Shown: positions 24,780 through 35,776, numbered from the stretch's first letter. The stretch is 64,000 bases of DNA from Lycorma delicatula (GCF_047948215.1 NC_134457.1:87926898-87990897); one strand, 5' to 3'. Made by a program: numbers and translations. Notes: a model not told the origin generated them from the letters alone.

Positions 24780-26224
24780 ACTAGTGTTCAAAAAGTGATG
24801 CAACCTTATGGAAGAATGTTTCCGTCTTTTGTTGGCAGTTTAATTGAGGAAAATTAAGAAAAAATGGATTACACAGTGCAGCAGAGAATATTCATTGTCT
24901 CCTAATACATTATATGTGCAAGTTAATCCCAAATGCAGAATGCCTTCACAGAAAATTATGGTGTGGATCAACAAGTTCTCCATTGTGCCTGTACAACAAA
25001 TTCCAAGATACAGGGAATGTGGCAAATGCAGCCAAAAGTGCTAAAACCAGAAAAGTTGATTGACATGCAAGCGGCATATTCTGTTGGTCTCAAGAAGTCT
25101 ACGCGACACCTATCTAGCCAGTCTGGTCTTTCCGTTGGTAGTGCCCACACATCATTGCACAAGTGTATGAAGATGCATCCATACAAATTCAAGTTGTTCA
25201 CAAGTTGTTACCTGCAGACACTGGAAAACATATACCTTTCTGTCAGTGGTTCATATCATCTGTAACGCCAGATAGGGAAGAACTTGATGACTGGTTTTGG
25301 TCTGACGAGGCATGGTTCCTCCTTGATGGATATGTCAATGCACAGAATTCATGCATTTTTTTTCTGTTTAGCCTCCAGGAATTACTGTTCAAGTATTACT
25401 TCAGAGGATGAATGAATATGATATGTATAAATGTAAATTAACTTATACAATCTTGTACAGTCTCAGTTCAACCACTCCTGAGATGTGTGGTTAATTGAAA
25501 CCCAGCCACCAAAGAACACCAGTGTCCATGATCTAGTATTCAAATCCGTATAAAAGTAACTACCTTTATTAGGAATTGAATTCTGGAACTCTCGACTTCC
25601 AAATCAGCTGATTTGGGAAGACATGTTCACCACTAGACTAACTCAGTGGGTGAATTCATGCATGTAGTGTATGGAAAAATCCACATCATCTGCACGAGTC
25701 TCCTCTGCATGGACAAAAAGTGGGTGTTTGGTGTGCAATGTCACGTAGGCTATTCTTCATGACATTATTTCATGGCACAGTGAACAATGAGCACTACATA
25801 TAGATGGTGCAACAATTTGTAAACATTATACTTGCATACTGGCTAGAGTATACATGTTTTAGCAGGACAATGCTACAGCTCATACAGCTAGTAACACTAT
25901 GACTTTCTTGGGTCAGTGTTTTCATGGACAAGTGATTTCAAAGGGATTGTAGCCCCTCAGTGTCCTCATTTACCTCCTCGTTTCTTTTTCTTGTGGAAAT
26001 ACCTTAAGGTTGCTGCTTACAAAATTCATCCTTACACCATTCCCGAATTGTACAGCAAAATTGAACAATGTGTCCCTCCAATTCCACAATAAATGTTACC
26101 ATATGTATTTAAGACCATGCAACGTCATACTCAATTATGTGAATCACATAAATGAGGTTACTTCTAACAACTATTGTAACTTACTCATTTTCCCATAAGG
26201 TTGCATCACTTTTTGAATACTCTG
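24780..26224 (+). mobile_element. Tc1/mariner-superfamily transposon with ~32-bp inverted repeats, SINE-interrupted
   Basis: The ends 24780-24811 and 26193-26224 are inverted repeats, with a shared TTCAAAAAGTGATGCAACCTTATGG core flanked by TA on both sides (24778-24779, 26225-26226). The interior encodes broken transposase: an N-terminal HTH region in several frames (from about 24865), TRHLSSQSGLSVGSAHTSLH (about 25095-25155), WFWSDEAWFLLDGYVN (about 25290-25340), VGVWCAMS (about 25725), FQQDNATAHTA (about 25857-25888) and a decayed PP.CP...FF.W block (about 25950-26000). Order and spacing match the widespread insect DDE family that carries an N-terminal DUF4817-type HTH. A family A SINE (25357-25651) splits the catalytic domain. 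Frameshifts make it inactive. The element lies inside the last exon of the - strand host gene. Confidence 0.82.
25357..25651 (-). mobile_element. tRNA-derived SINE, family A, copy 3 (inside transposon)
   Basis: A - strand copy flanked by a perfect 12-bp duplication, GAATTCATGCAT (25345-25356 and 25652-25663). It carries the same palindrome CCCAAATCAGCTGATTTGG and shared body as the other copies. It interrupts the transposase frame just after YVNAQNS, so it inserted after the transposon. Confidence 0.9.
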
Positions 26225-26522
26225 TAGTTTGATTTGTTCAAGAAGAAGTAAGTCTGTGACAAGTGTCATAAGTAGACTAAACTCTTTTTGAGATACATTT
26301 TCTTTAGTGATTGTAATTTTAACTTGTCTCCGATTATTAATTTTACTGCCTATTTCAACTTTAAAAGTGCTATTCAATAAACAAAGATTTTCCATTAACA
26401 AATCGTATTGTTTTTTCATAAGCGCTTTGTTTTTAGCAGCAAATTCTTCGGATTGTTTGGGTCCTTTACCTCTTAAGGTCTTAAGTCCTATAGATACGTA
26501 TTTCTCTAGAGGTATATATAAT
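26225..26522 (-). CDS. Unknown 167-residue protein, last exon, proximal part (exon 3a)
   Basis: On the - strand an acceptor (TTCCCTTTTTAG) ends at 26523. Coding then starts with one base that completes the split codon left by exon 2 (AG+A, Arg46). The frame reads LYIPLEKYVSIGLKTLRGKG at residues 47-66, then an EEFAAKNKALMKKQYDLLM-type helix-prone segment, then a basic strand-like part (NNRRQVKITITKEN), ending TDLLLLEQIKL. It is hydrophilic, with no membrane segment. The transposon inserted in codon 145. As the sequence stands, the frame continues 17 codons into the transposon end and stops at 26173-26171, predicting a 162-residue product. I do not recognise the family. Confidence 0.6.
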
Positions 26523-27309
26523 CTAAAAAGGGAATTACAGTGAGGTGAAATTCAAAACATGACTGAAGAATAAAATTTTATGCCTTGTAGACATACGAGT
26601 ATAATGACCACTTCATATGTGTCTGTTTAGTTATTATGAAATCATTAAAAAAATTCATTTTTTAATTAGAAAGGCTTATCAATTATATCTTGTTTGTAAG
26701 TCAGGTGACCAAAAAAGACATGGTCTTCTCATAAAATATACACTAATTGTGAATTCTGTTTAAGAGAATAGCTAAAAGACACATAAAAGACTTTGCCACT
26801 TGGTGTTAATCTGATTTCTGTGAGCCAAAAGATCAAATGACTGATAGGTTTTTTATGCAACCAACATATAAGGAATTTATTTAATATTTAATCATACTAC
26901 CTTTTATTCCTCATTGTCAACAGAAACCACATCTGTATATCACAGCAAATCCCTGCCAGTTCTCAAGGTTCCAGAAAGCTTATCATTTAATGTAATGTGA
27001 TGAATGGGAATTATGGAAAAATCTGATTATGATACTGACTGAAATACAATCCAATGAGATACATCTTATATCTTAAGGCAAATTAAATGATTCTGGTTAG
27101 AGTTTTAACCTTACAAAAAAAATTTCAGTATTTTATAATGTCACGAAGATATTTCTCAATAGATGGCTGAAGAAAATAATTTTGCTCAAATGAGAGATTC
27201 ATCAAAGCATAGTTTAGAAGCGGTTTCTGCTATATAATGGTGGTCAGTTATGGTATATTAAATATTATCATTATCTAAATATTTAATATGCTTACACGTG
27301 TGAAATTCA
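26523..27309. other. Intron 2 of the unknown - strand gene, left part
   Basis: No further coding segment recognised. Intron 2 as inferred spans 26523-30389 and also contains the hAT element described separately. Confidence 0.35.
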
Positions 27310-27414
27310 ATTTCATCTCATAAAGTTCTCATAAAAAATCAGAGTGAGTTTTAAAGAAACAAAAGTGGGCTATCAGATCAGTGTCTGGTGCTCATAAGTT
27401 TGAATCATGTAGAC
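27310..27414 (+). mobile_element. Short fragment of the decayed LINE 3' end family
   Basis: The stretch CATAAAGTTCTCATAAAAAATCAG...CTATCAGATCAGTGTCTGG...TTTGAATCATGTAG parallels the region 37290-37380 and 2880-2940. It is cut on its right by the hAT element starting at 27415. Confidence 0.4.
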
Positions 27415-29431
27415 CAGTGTTATTCAAACTCTTTAGAAGTGCGGACCACTTTGTAAGTCAGAACAGTATTGCTGACTACCTTATTCTTCCCTTCAAAAAC
27501 AAATTTATCGTTTTTCTGCATATTTTAATCGTAGTATACTAATATTTTAAAACAGAATTAACTAATTAAAATTCATTTAATTCAATTAATTTTATATTAA
27601 TTTTAAGTAATTATACTAATAGAAGAAAATTCATGTATGTTTTTTAATGATTCAAGGTTGTTAGATTTTGGATAATCTTAAACTTTTTAACTAAAAAAAT
27701 TAAATAAGTGTTGGTATTCACATTAATGAGATGGATGAGCCTGCTGATTCTTGCACAGTTGTTCTGCAGTTGAATGTATTCTGGTAAGCTGTTAAGTAAG
27801 AGATCATCACATGCATCCATTCAGTACTTTGTTTTTGAGTAAATGATGAAAACCCTGTTTCACACGGATACATAGAAGGAAACTGAATTATAATCTTTAA
27901 AGCACCATTGTACAGTTCACTATATTCTCTTTTCACTGGTGAGAGGTCCAGAAATGAATTGTATCTTCTCTTAGAATTTCACTTTTAGTCCTGTATCATT
28001 TGAGAGTTCAATTAACTGTTCTCTTTCATTCAATGAAAGTTTGTTATTTTCAATATTGCAATGGAAAGGATTTCTCATATTTACTTGGAAAATAAGTTTC
28101 AAATTGTGACCTCAGATTTTCGAGATGTGAACACATATCACTGCATAATTCTTTTTCAATAAAGAGTTCATTTCCAACTAAAAAAACTGTAGGGTTGGAA
28201 ATGTTGAAAAATTACTCTATTTTACACATCTGACCCACAAACCAAGTTTCCTCTCAAACTCCTTTATCTTCACATGGGCATAAGAACAGTCAAAGATAAA
28301 CCTTACAGAAATAAATTTAATTCATTTAGTTTTGAAAATACATCTGAAAGATATGCCAATGTATTTAGTCACATGTCATTGGCAAGAAATGGCATAAAAT
28401 CATTGTTAATTTCATTTACTAAGAACAGGACTTCCTGTCTTAATTCAAAGAGCCTTGTGAGTGTCTTATCTTCATGCTGCCTTCTAACACAGTTTTGAAT
28501 TTAGATGATGTACACTTTAGCCACCAAGGCTTCCCTGTGAATGAAACAATGAATCCAGGTAACAGCCAGCAGGAGCCATCTCTGAGTAGCAACAATGCTA
28601 CAATGCCTACCGACGAGCACTGCCAGTTCTGTTTTTAGTGCTTATAGATACTATTTAGCACAGACAACTACTGGCATGTACCACAGAAGAAAGATTTCAA
28701 ACAACCAACTGTTAACAGACTAGTGACGAATCAACAATGCACAGAATTTGTTGTAAGATACTTGTGATGGATACAAAAAATAGAATTAGAAAAGTATTGT
28801 AATTTCTGGATCTGTTTCACCCAGGTTTTAAAACAGGTAGTGTCTAAAATCTCTCATATCATCATCTGGAAAAGCAGAAATTAAAAAAATTAATGCAGAA
28901 ACATACCAGATTTTCAGCAAGTAAAGATGCATGTTATATTATTGGTGTACATTATTACATGGCTATTTCAATGAGTAGATAGCTCATTGGGTGTGTGCAA
29001 AACTATTAAGAAAGTCATAAATACATAAAAAGAAGGTTCTGTATTTTGGTCCACTATTATGAATTTGGGTGGTCCCTGGCTAGATTATAATAGGCATGGC
29101 GTCAGATGTGTGGGTAAAAGATGGTGTGAAAGCTTCTCACCATCTTTTACCCATGCCTAGTCATAATGTTTTAATCCCTCTTTTGTTCCTGACAGCAGTT
29201 GGTAGGTAGTAAGTAGGTGGGTAAGGTGATAAATTTCATAAAATGTCAGTACTGGGATAAAAAGTGAAAGAAAATTTCCATGTGTAATTTCCAAACTCAG
29301 ATTTCCAGCTGTGGTGTGATATATATACAGTTCATTTGAATTTTATTTTTTCTTCTGTCTTTATTGAAGGACCACAAGGGCGTACCTCGAGGACCACTTG
29401 TAGTCTGCAGATCATAATTTGTGAAACATTG
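27415..29431 (-). mobile_element. hAT transposon (ZBED5-like transposase), decayed
   Basis: The ends resemble hAT termini: CAGTGTTATTCAAAC at the left and, reverse complemented, CAATGTTTCACAAAT at the right. The flanking 8-mers ATGTAGAC and ATGAAGCC agree at 6 of 8 positions, like an aged 8-bp target duplication. On the - strand, 27940-27720 reads EYSELYNGALKIIIQFPSMY followed by PCETGFSSFTQKQSTEW, the conserved C-terminal hAT dimerisation region found in domesticated ZBED5-type proteins. The rest is too decayed to follow, and no intact BED finger is visible. It sits in the inferred intron 2 of the unknown gene. It contains the hairpin at 29112-29153. Confidence 0.65.
29111..29153. repeat. 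Hairpin: 16-bp perfect arms, 11-base loop
   Basis: TGGGTAAAAGATGGTG (29111-29126) and CACCATCTTTTACCCA (29138-29153) are exact reverse complements. Outside them, ATAATAGGCATGG (about 29087-29099) and CATGCCTAGTCATAAT (29152-29167) form a second, imperfect layer of the same inverted repeat. Confidence 0.8.
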
Positions 29432-30389
29432 ATGAAGCCTGATATTTAGATTATGTAGAAATTGAATTTTTTACATCCTGTTCATTGTATATATAAATAT
29501 GTCCTCAAATTTTATAGTTAGTTATATTTTATAGTACTTATATTTTACAGTTACTTTTAGTAAATGGTATCTTCTTGTACCTTAATATTCACATCTGTTT
29601 TTTTTTTATTCTATGTTTAATTATGTATTTTGTAAGCTGCACTAATCAATGTTTTACCATAGTTTTTCTTGATCCTCCAGGCAAATACTGAAGCAGTTCT
29701 TTTTGTCATCTGTAGAGGAGCATATCTACCCATTTCTGATATGATCAATGTAATTAATTAATATTTAAAAATCAAAACAAAACATTTATTTTTTAATATG
29801 AAAGAGATATATAATTATTAAAATAGCTACAGAAAAAAACTATATTACAGAACTTTCATGCAGAATGGTTGTGAAGATTTAAAAAATTTCTTTTGTTAGG
29901 ATTAATTAATTACTTTATTTTATTTGTGAGCTGAACAAATGAGATTTGTATTAAAATTATTTCATGAAACACTGCAAGAAACATGATAACTTAACTGCAG
30001 ATGACAAAATATTGCTCATGAGCTTCTAATTAAACCCAAAAATATATCTTTGCTGCCCATTCACATCAAATTAGGATTAATTAAACAATTGTGTAAAGGC
30101 AATGAAAATTGACATATGTGATTTCCTGTATAAAAGCAAATATTTCCAAATATAAATGAAGTAAAAATTAATTAAGTAATTTTAATTGACCCATAAATAA
30201 AGAAAATGGGAAAAAATGATATGCCAAACTCAATGATGAGATGTACAACTTCATGCTTGAATGTAATTTAATGAGATGTGAAAACATTTTGGTTGTCAAC
30301 TAAACACAAAATTAACATAGGATGTTGTAGGTAAACTTATTAACTTACTCAGAGTGATGGGTTACAACATATCACTAAATATTATTTAC
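29432..30389. other. Intron 2 of the unknown - strand gene, right part
   Basis: A+T-rich with no further coding segment recognised. The splice donor of exon 2 (GTAAAT on the - strand) lies at its right end. Confidence 0.35.
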
Positions 30390-30494
30390 CTGCACTCACA
30401 TCTAGATTCCTTTCCATCAAACCTGAGAACATGGTGAATGTTTCTATCAGATATATTTTCTATCTTTTCAAGATATTTCAGCATTGGAAAATCA
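30390..30494 (-). CDS. Unknown 167-residue protein, exon 2
   Basis: A 105-base exon on the - strand, preceded by a strong acceptor (CTTTTTCCTTTGTAG) and followed by a donor (GCAG|GTAAAT). With one base completing Ser11, it codes for 34 residues beginning DFPMLKYLEKIENISD and ending RFDGKESRCEC, plus two bases of Arg46. Exon 1 ends with two bases, this exon begins with one and ends with two, and exon 3 begins with one. The three fit without adjustment, which is the main evidence for a real gene. A Cys-x-Cys pair sits at the end. No family recognised. Confidence 0.62.
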
Positions 30495-30834
30495 CTACAA
30501 AGGAAAAAGGAGTGCTAATATGTTACCAAATTACTGCTGAATATTAATTCCAACACTTAAACCTGAAATTAATTAAAAAAGAAGAGGATTAATTAAAAAA
30601 TATTAATTCAAATGGTAAATGGTAATTTTTAATACAAAATGTCTATAACATTTACCAGTTTTAATTTATTTTTTTAAAATAAACTTTTATTCTTTTAAAT
30701 TAAGGGTGATATAAAAATTCGTATTACAGTTCTATAAGCTGCACCAAAAAAACAAAGCAGAAAAAGGTATCGCACACATATAGAAACAGAAATAAAAATT
30801 TATTTTGTATAACAGTATTTCTTTTTTTTCTTTT
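30495..30834. other. Intron 1 of the unknown - strand gene, left end
   Basis: Contains the polypyrimidine tract and acceptor of exon 2. Otherwise A+T-rich and unremarkable. Confidence 0.4.
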
Positions 30835-31106
30835 TTTCTTTTTCTGTTTAGCCTCCAGTATCACTGTAAGGTATTACTTCAGAAGATGAATGAGGATGAT
30901 ATGTGTGAATATAAATAAAGTGTGGTCCTGAGATGTGTGGGTAACTGAAAACCAACCACCAAAGAACATCGTTACCATGATCTAGAATTTAAATCTGTAT
31001 AAAAGTAACTACTTTTACTAGTATTTGAACTTTAGAACTCTCGACGTTGAAATCAGCTGATTTGGGATGAGGAATTCACCACTACACACTAGACCAATCC
31101 AGTAGG
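30835..31106 (-). mobile_element. tRNA-derived SINE, family A, copy 4
   Basis: A diverged - strand copy with the shared body (TTTAGCCTCCAGTA, CTTCAGAAGATGAATGAGGA, AACCAACCACCAAAGAACA on the + strand) and the palindrome as AAATCAGCTGATTTGGGATG. A T-rich tract at its left is the A-rich tail. An AAACCTACTGG segment marks the head near 31106. No clean target duplication was found. Confidence 0.8.
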
Positions 31107-31476
31107 TTTCTCTTTTCTAGTTTCATCTAAGTCATCTTGGTATAACACATATGAATCATAAACAAGCTGTCCTTCTTAGTAACTACTGATTTGTATCAGC
31201 TGATGTTGTTTCGTTATTTCGTTGTACAGGCTATTAATACTATTAATATTTTGCATAATAGTATTTTAAAATGTGTGTAAATTTTTATGTTCTATTAGGA
31301 TGAAATGCATAAACTAGCACTTGTAATTATAAATAGCCTCCATAGTTTAATAGGAATATAATTGATGGCGTGAAAAGAAAATATGAATAGATGTGCTCAA
31401 TAAAGGAAGTTTTTCCAGTAATTTGACAACTTATTATTAAAGAATTAAGATTTGAATTAAAGGTAAAATACAAATT

Positions 31477-31628
31477 CCAGTTTCCGTGGAGTGAGTGGTA
31501 GTGCCTTGACCTTTCATCTGGAAGTCCTGGGTTCGAATCCTGGTCAGGCATGGCATTTTTCATACGCTACATTTCCATATCCCACGCACAAGCTTCAAGC
31601 TTATTTGGTGATAGAAAAAAAAATGCTT
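31477..31628 (+). mobile_element. tRNA-derived SINE, family B, copy 2
   Basis: This is the best preserved copy of family B. The head has a box A region GTGGAGTGAGTGGTAGTGCC and an excellent box B, GGGTTCGAATCCTGG. It is followed by CAGGCATGGCATTTTTCATAC and CACAAGCTTCAAGCTTATTTGG, and ends in an A run. It is flanked by ATACAAATT on both sides (31468-31476 and 31629-31637), a 9-bp duplication. Confidence 0.82.
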
Positions 31629-31637
31629 ATACAAATT

Positions 31638-32834
31638 ATGTGCTGATATTGAATTCCAAGTAAAGATTGATGTAAGCAATTTTGGGGTTACATTAACAGA
31701 AAAAGATTCTTAAAATTTAGTTGAATAGTAAAGTAAAGAAGTTACATATATAGGTTGAGATAGCCCTAATGCATTCACAAATTGTTTTATTTCCTTTTAC
31801 AGAGAGTTGATAGGTAATGATTTTATATTCATGATGTTTCTCTAATAGGTCAAATTAAACTGTTCAGATTGCAATAATAATAATCTTATTAAAAATATTT
31901 TTTGTAAGTATTATGCAATTACCATTAGAATATACTATATGTCCAAATATTCATTAGAACTATTATTTTTTATTTAAAATGAGTTGAATTATAAAGCAAT
32001 ATTTACAGGGTTCTGATATAATACATATTATACATTGAGTCATTATATGTTACATTACAGCATTGATTATTTAATTTTTAATCATTTCAAAACGTTTGTT
32101 CTTACACCATATTACTGTATCTCATAATTATATCGCATTTCGTTATATAGAATATTCTTTCTTTATATCCTGATTTAAGACATCAAAATAAAAAAAAATT
32201 ATGTGGACAAATAACCTATCTCGCTTCATTTTCCATTTGTTTCACATTTTGTGCTTTTTTCAAGAAAAATCTGTCTATATTTTAAAAAATAAACAGTTTG
32301 AAAATTTTACCTTTAAAATTTTAAATCTTTAAAATGTTATAATCGTTAATAGTTCTGCAAATAATAGTTTCATTCAATTATGTTTTATTTTATAAAATTT
32401 AGACATTCAGTTGAGAACAAAATGATATATTACATCTTATAATCAATATAAAAAAATACGAGATATGGCAGAAATCATTAACTTAAGAAAAATATAAATA
32501 TTTTTCTCTCCTTAGATAAAAATAATGTAATTTGAGAATTTTGTACCTTTTTTCACTTCCTTCACTAACTGAAATAAAAACTATGAATAACAATAATTTC
32601 TACTTTTATAAGAATTCTTTGAAACAAAACAATAATTAATTAGCTTGGCTCAGAAAACTCAATAAAATAAACTAATAATGGCATTAGACATTAACATAAA
32701 ATAAGAAATTTTGTAAATTCTGAGTTTTAGATAATTTACATCATAACCTGCTTATGTAAGAATAGTAGCTTATATTTGGTGGGTTCTCATATTGACCAAT
32801 AATTATTTAAATTACATTCTCAAAATGGCCTGGA
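31638..32834. other. Intron 1 of the unknown - strand gene, A+T-rich
   Basis: No gene or bounded repeat recognised. Confidence 0.35.
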
Positions 32835-33125
32835 TATATATATATATAAAACTTTGCATAGATTCTTGCCAATAAGTGTACTCCATTTCCTGTTTTAAAC
32901 TGTGGAAAGATTCAATAATTCTTTCCCTCAACTCTTCTTGTATTTCTGGTTTTCCACAACATGTTTCAAATATTCCAAAGAGATGAAGGCTAGTGTGTGA
33001 GATCTGGTGATCAGACCGGCCAATTTATGGGTTCTCCTCTTCTAGTTTAATGATCTTCAAACACGCCTAGAGACAATTGTACACGTAGTTTGCCACTACA
33101 TAATTTGCACATGAGGTCCTACTGC
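32835..33125 (-). pseudogene. Tc1/mariner-type transposase C-terminal fragment
   Basis: On the - strand the pieces PINWPV, SPDLTH (the catalytic PDL block, about 33000-33030), SLWNI.NMLW (about 32960-32985) and, in another frame, EELRERIIESFHSLKQEMEY (about 32880-32940) form the C-terminal part of a DDE transposase of the insect Tc1/mariner group. Several frameshifts. Only the last third of the protein is present. Confidence 0.6.
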
Positions 33126-33659
33126 CATCACATTGAATTTCATTATATTTATTAATAATAACTTTTTTCATTTCATTCTATTGTCACTATAACTTTTATT
33201 TCAATTATTGAAGGAAGTGAAAGCAAGTAGAAAATTTTTAGATTCCATTATTTTTTGTAAGTGCACTAGAGACCTACTTTAACAAGATGTATTTGGGCCT
33301 GTTTACAAGCAATTTTAACAAATAAGATAATTTTATCCATAATAAAAATGGTAAACATTTTTCCAAATAAAATATAATTTAATGAAAGTAATATTTATAG
33401 AACTATTAATGGTTAAAAAATAGAAATGGTCACTATTTTGACATTTTGAAGGTAAAATTTGCATACCTATTTTTTTAAAAATAAACTTCATTTTTTTACA
33501 AAACTTTATTTTTTCATAAAATTTATTTTCTTTACTAAACCGAATTTTATTAAAATATTCTGATTCATTCCTAAAATATATATTTTTAGGGTAAAACACA
33601 AAATGATGGACAAATAGAAAATGAAACAAGATAAGTCATTTTAGTTGTTATGTTTTATG
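33126..33659. other. Unassigned A+T-rich sequence
   Basis: No recognisable content. A 98-codon - strand open frame (33333-33629) is Lys/Phe-rich, as expected of chance A+T-rich DNA. Confidence 0.35.
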
Positions 33660-34820
33660 AGATATGAGTGCAACTCATAGATCAATCAAAGAAAATATGT
33701 TGTTTTGCAAATCAATATTTGGTGATGCAACAATGTCTTTCTGGTGTTTTTTATGAGGGTACTAAAAACTATAATACAGATTGGACAAAATGTATTGCAG
33801 TATGTAATGATGGTGCAAAGATGATAATAGGAAAGAACAGAGGATTTCTGAAAAAATTAAAAGATCATCTTATGATCTTTGGATGAATGGATGCAAATTG
33901 ATCATTACAGAATAGGCTGTTTGCTAAACTATGTGATGAAATGTGCCAAAAGAAAAAAATATCTTCTTTTCCATATAAAAGTCAGTGGGTTATAGCAGGG
34001 GAAAGTGTTAACCCGGTTATTAGAATTGTGAAATGAATTAATAATATAATTCATATTCATTTATATTAATTTAATATAATATAATATATTTTCCAAGATA
34101 AACAAACCCATTCTCAATGTTTTTACAAAATAATGAGTATACCTGTGTATGTTGCAGTTGGCTTACTTAGCTGATACAGTTTCACATTTAAACAACTTGA
34201 ATGTGAATTTACAAGGACAGGATAAAAACATTTTATTAATGACAGAAAGTTTGTGCTTTCTTTAAGAAGCTTGATGTCTCGCCTTCAAAGCAAAAATTTT
34301 GATGTTTCACATATTTCCGATCATACTGAGAAAAATTTGGATGAAGATATTATTATTCACCCTGGATAACATGAAGATTCATTTGTGTGAGCCAAAAATT
34401 CAGTTGGTGGAGTATTTTGTGTAAAATAAAAATGATTTCTCAAAGAGATGGGTACTGAATCCATTTAATGAAGATGTTGTTGCAACTACTAAGTTACCAG
34501 TTGAGATTCATGACCAGTTCATCAAAATTTCTGCCTTTAAAAAGTTACAACTACAATTCATTTCTGAAGATGTTTATGTGTTTTGGCTTGATCATCAAAG
34601 TGAATATGGAGATTTAGTCACACAAGCATTGAAAATATTAATCCCTTTCATCACGTCGTACCTCTGTGAAAAGGGTGTTTCGTCTATGGTTGCACTAAAA
34701 TTAAATATAGGAATCATCTTTTATCACTTAAAAACGATTTTCAAATCATATGAAAAATGATCCACGCATGAAAATGCTTTTAATGAAAAACAAACGCAAC
34801 CATCTCGTTAATTTATTTTC
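33660..34820 (+). pseudogene. hAT transposase (ZBED5-like) remnant, copy A
   Basis: + strand frames give the hAT order. First come DQSKKICCFANQYLV and an FYEGTKNYNTDWTKCIAVC block, with a CNDGAKMIIGKNRGF segment (33790-33845). Next is LAYLADTVSHLNNLNVNLQG (34155-34215), then FAVEYF/KRWVLNPFNEDVV (about 34440-34480) and KLPVEIHDQFIKISAFKKL (34495-34550). The C-terminal dimerisation region LVTQALKILIPFITSYLCEKGVSS follows (34615-34685), with FY or Q substitutions at usually conserved positions. Stops and frameshifts interrupt it and the N-terminal BED finger is absent. It closely matches the inverted copy at 60700-62420. Confidence 0.75.
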
Positions 34821-35385
34821 TTTACATGTGTAAAATGTAAATTTACGCTGATCTATTCTATATAAGTACTCTTGCCTTCTTGGACGCAGACCCTGGGAAG
34901 TGATGCCCGTAGACGATGTTTTTTTTTACAATTTCATCTGATTTATAAAAAAAATTAATTGTTAATTGAGTGTATGCCAAATATATTTATCTCTCAACAA
35001 TTTATTGAAACCGTGGAACCGATACGTTATTACGGGGTCAGAATTCTTTCACGATTTGGCAATATTTAACTTTTAAGATGTTTTAATTCTGTCATATTTT
35101 TAATAGAAGTACGCCCAAGACTCCAGCCAGCTCTCAATGAACGAGCTTCCCAAACACTATTACAAACAAACCTTTTATTCAGTCATCAAATCGTTAAAGT
35201 GAAAGTTATTTTTAAGCAAAACAAAAATAAATACCTTATCGCTCTATAACATAAATAATAACTATTAAATTGTTATTTGTTGTATGTTCATTAATTGTAT
35301 GTTCATAATTCAAGTTCAAAAATTTGATTTCTTTGACATGAAGTCATCTTCTTTGGTGCCAGCAGAAGCCTCCAACTCATCTTAC
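34821..35385. other. Intron 1 of the unknown - strand gene, proximal part
   Basis: No additional coding segment recognised. The exon 1 donor GTAAGA (- strand) lies at 35385-35380. Confidence 0.4.
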
Positions 35386-35417
35386 CTTGATACTGTAGTG
35401 ACACATTTCACATTCAT
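35386..35417 (-). CDS. Unknown 167-residue protein, exon 1 (start)
   Basis: On the - strand ATG at 35417-35415 opens MNVKCVTTVS plus two bases, ending TATCAAG at a consensus donor GTAAGATG. An in-frame TAA lies directly before the ATG, so this is the first possible in-frame start. A nine-codon upstream ORF starts at about 35483 (ATGATCGAATGG...TAG). The phase fits exon 2 at 30494. No TATA box is obvious. The exon faces away from BDP1, so the two genes would share the ~0.3 kb between them. The weakest point is the shortness of the coding part. Confidence 0.5.
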
Positions 35418-35776
35418 TTATTGTTGGCAACCCTGGTTCCAATTTACCTAGTGAACTAGGAGTTGGGTTGCCATTCGATCATGGTTTGTGAGTTAAGATA
35501 CAAATCTCTTTTATTAAAAAATATTCATGCTCTGATATGTGACAAAAGGCTTCTTGCCTTTCTGATAATTGACTGTTGCTGTATTTGATAATGTGACATT
35601 TCTAATATGATATAGTTTGGAAGTAAACATAACCTGTACGTGTTTTAGGTTATTCAGCGTTACATATGTTCTGTTGAATGCTTATTTAATAAGCATTTAA
35701 CGTTGATTTGCTTTGTATTTTACCGTCTACGTGAAATCTTAAATTAACTGCTGTTATTCCTATCGTACGTCTTTTG
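35418..35776. promoter_or_regulatory. Putative shared promoter region between two divergent genes
   Basis: This interval lies between the start codon of the - strand gene and a candidate donor on the + strand (CTTTTG|GTGAGTAA at 35776/35777) that could end the untranslated first exon of BDP1. It contains several CpG-bearing words (ACGT, CGTTAC, ATCGTACGTC near 35640-35775) that are rare nearby. No TATA box or initiator can be assigned with confidence. Confidence 0.35.

Noticed and set aside
31120..31185. - strand segment reading GQLVYDSYVLYQDDLDET, considered as another exon of the unknown gene
   Set aside because: No convincing acceptor or donor, and its phase does not fit exon 1 or exon 2.
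31477..31560. tRNA gene candidate with a good B box
   Set aside because: It is the head of a SINE with target duplications and two related copies in the window.
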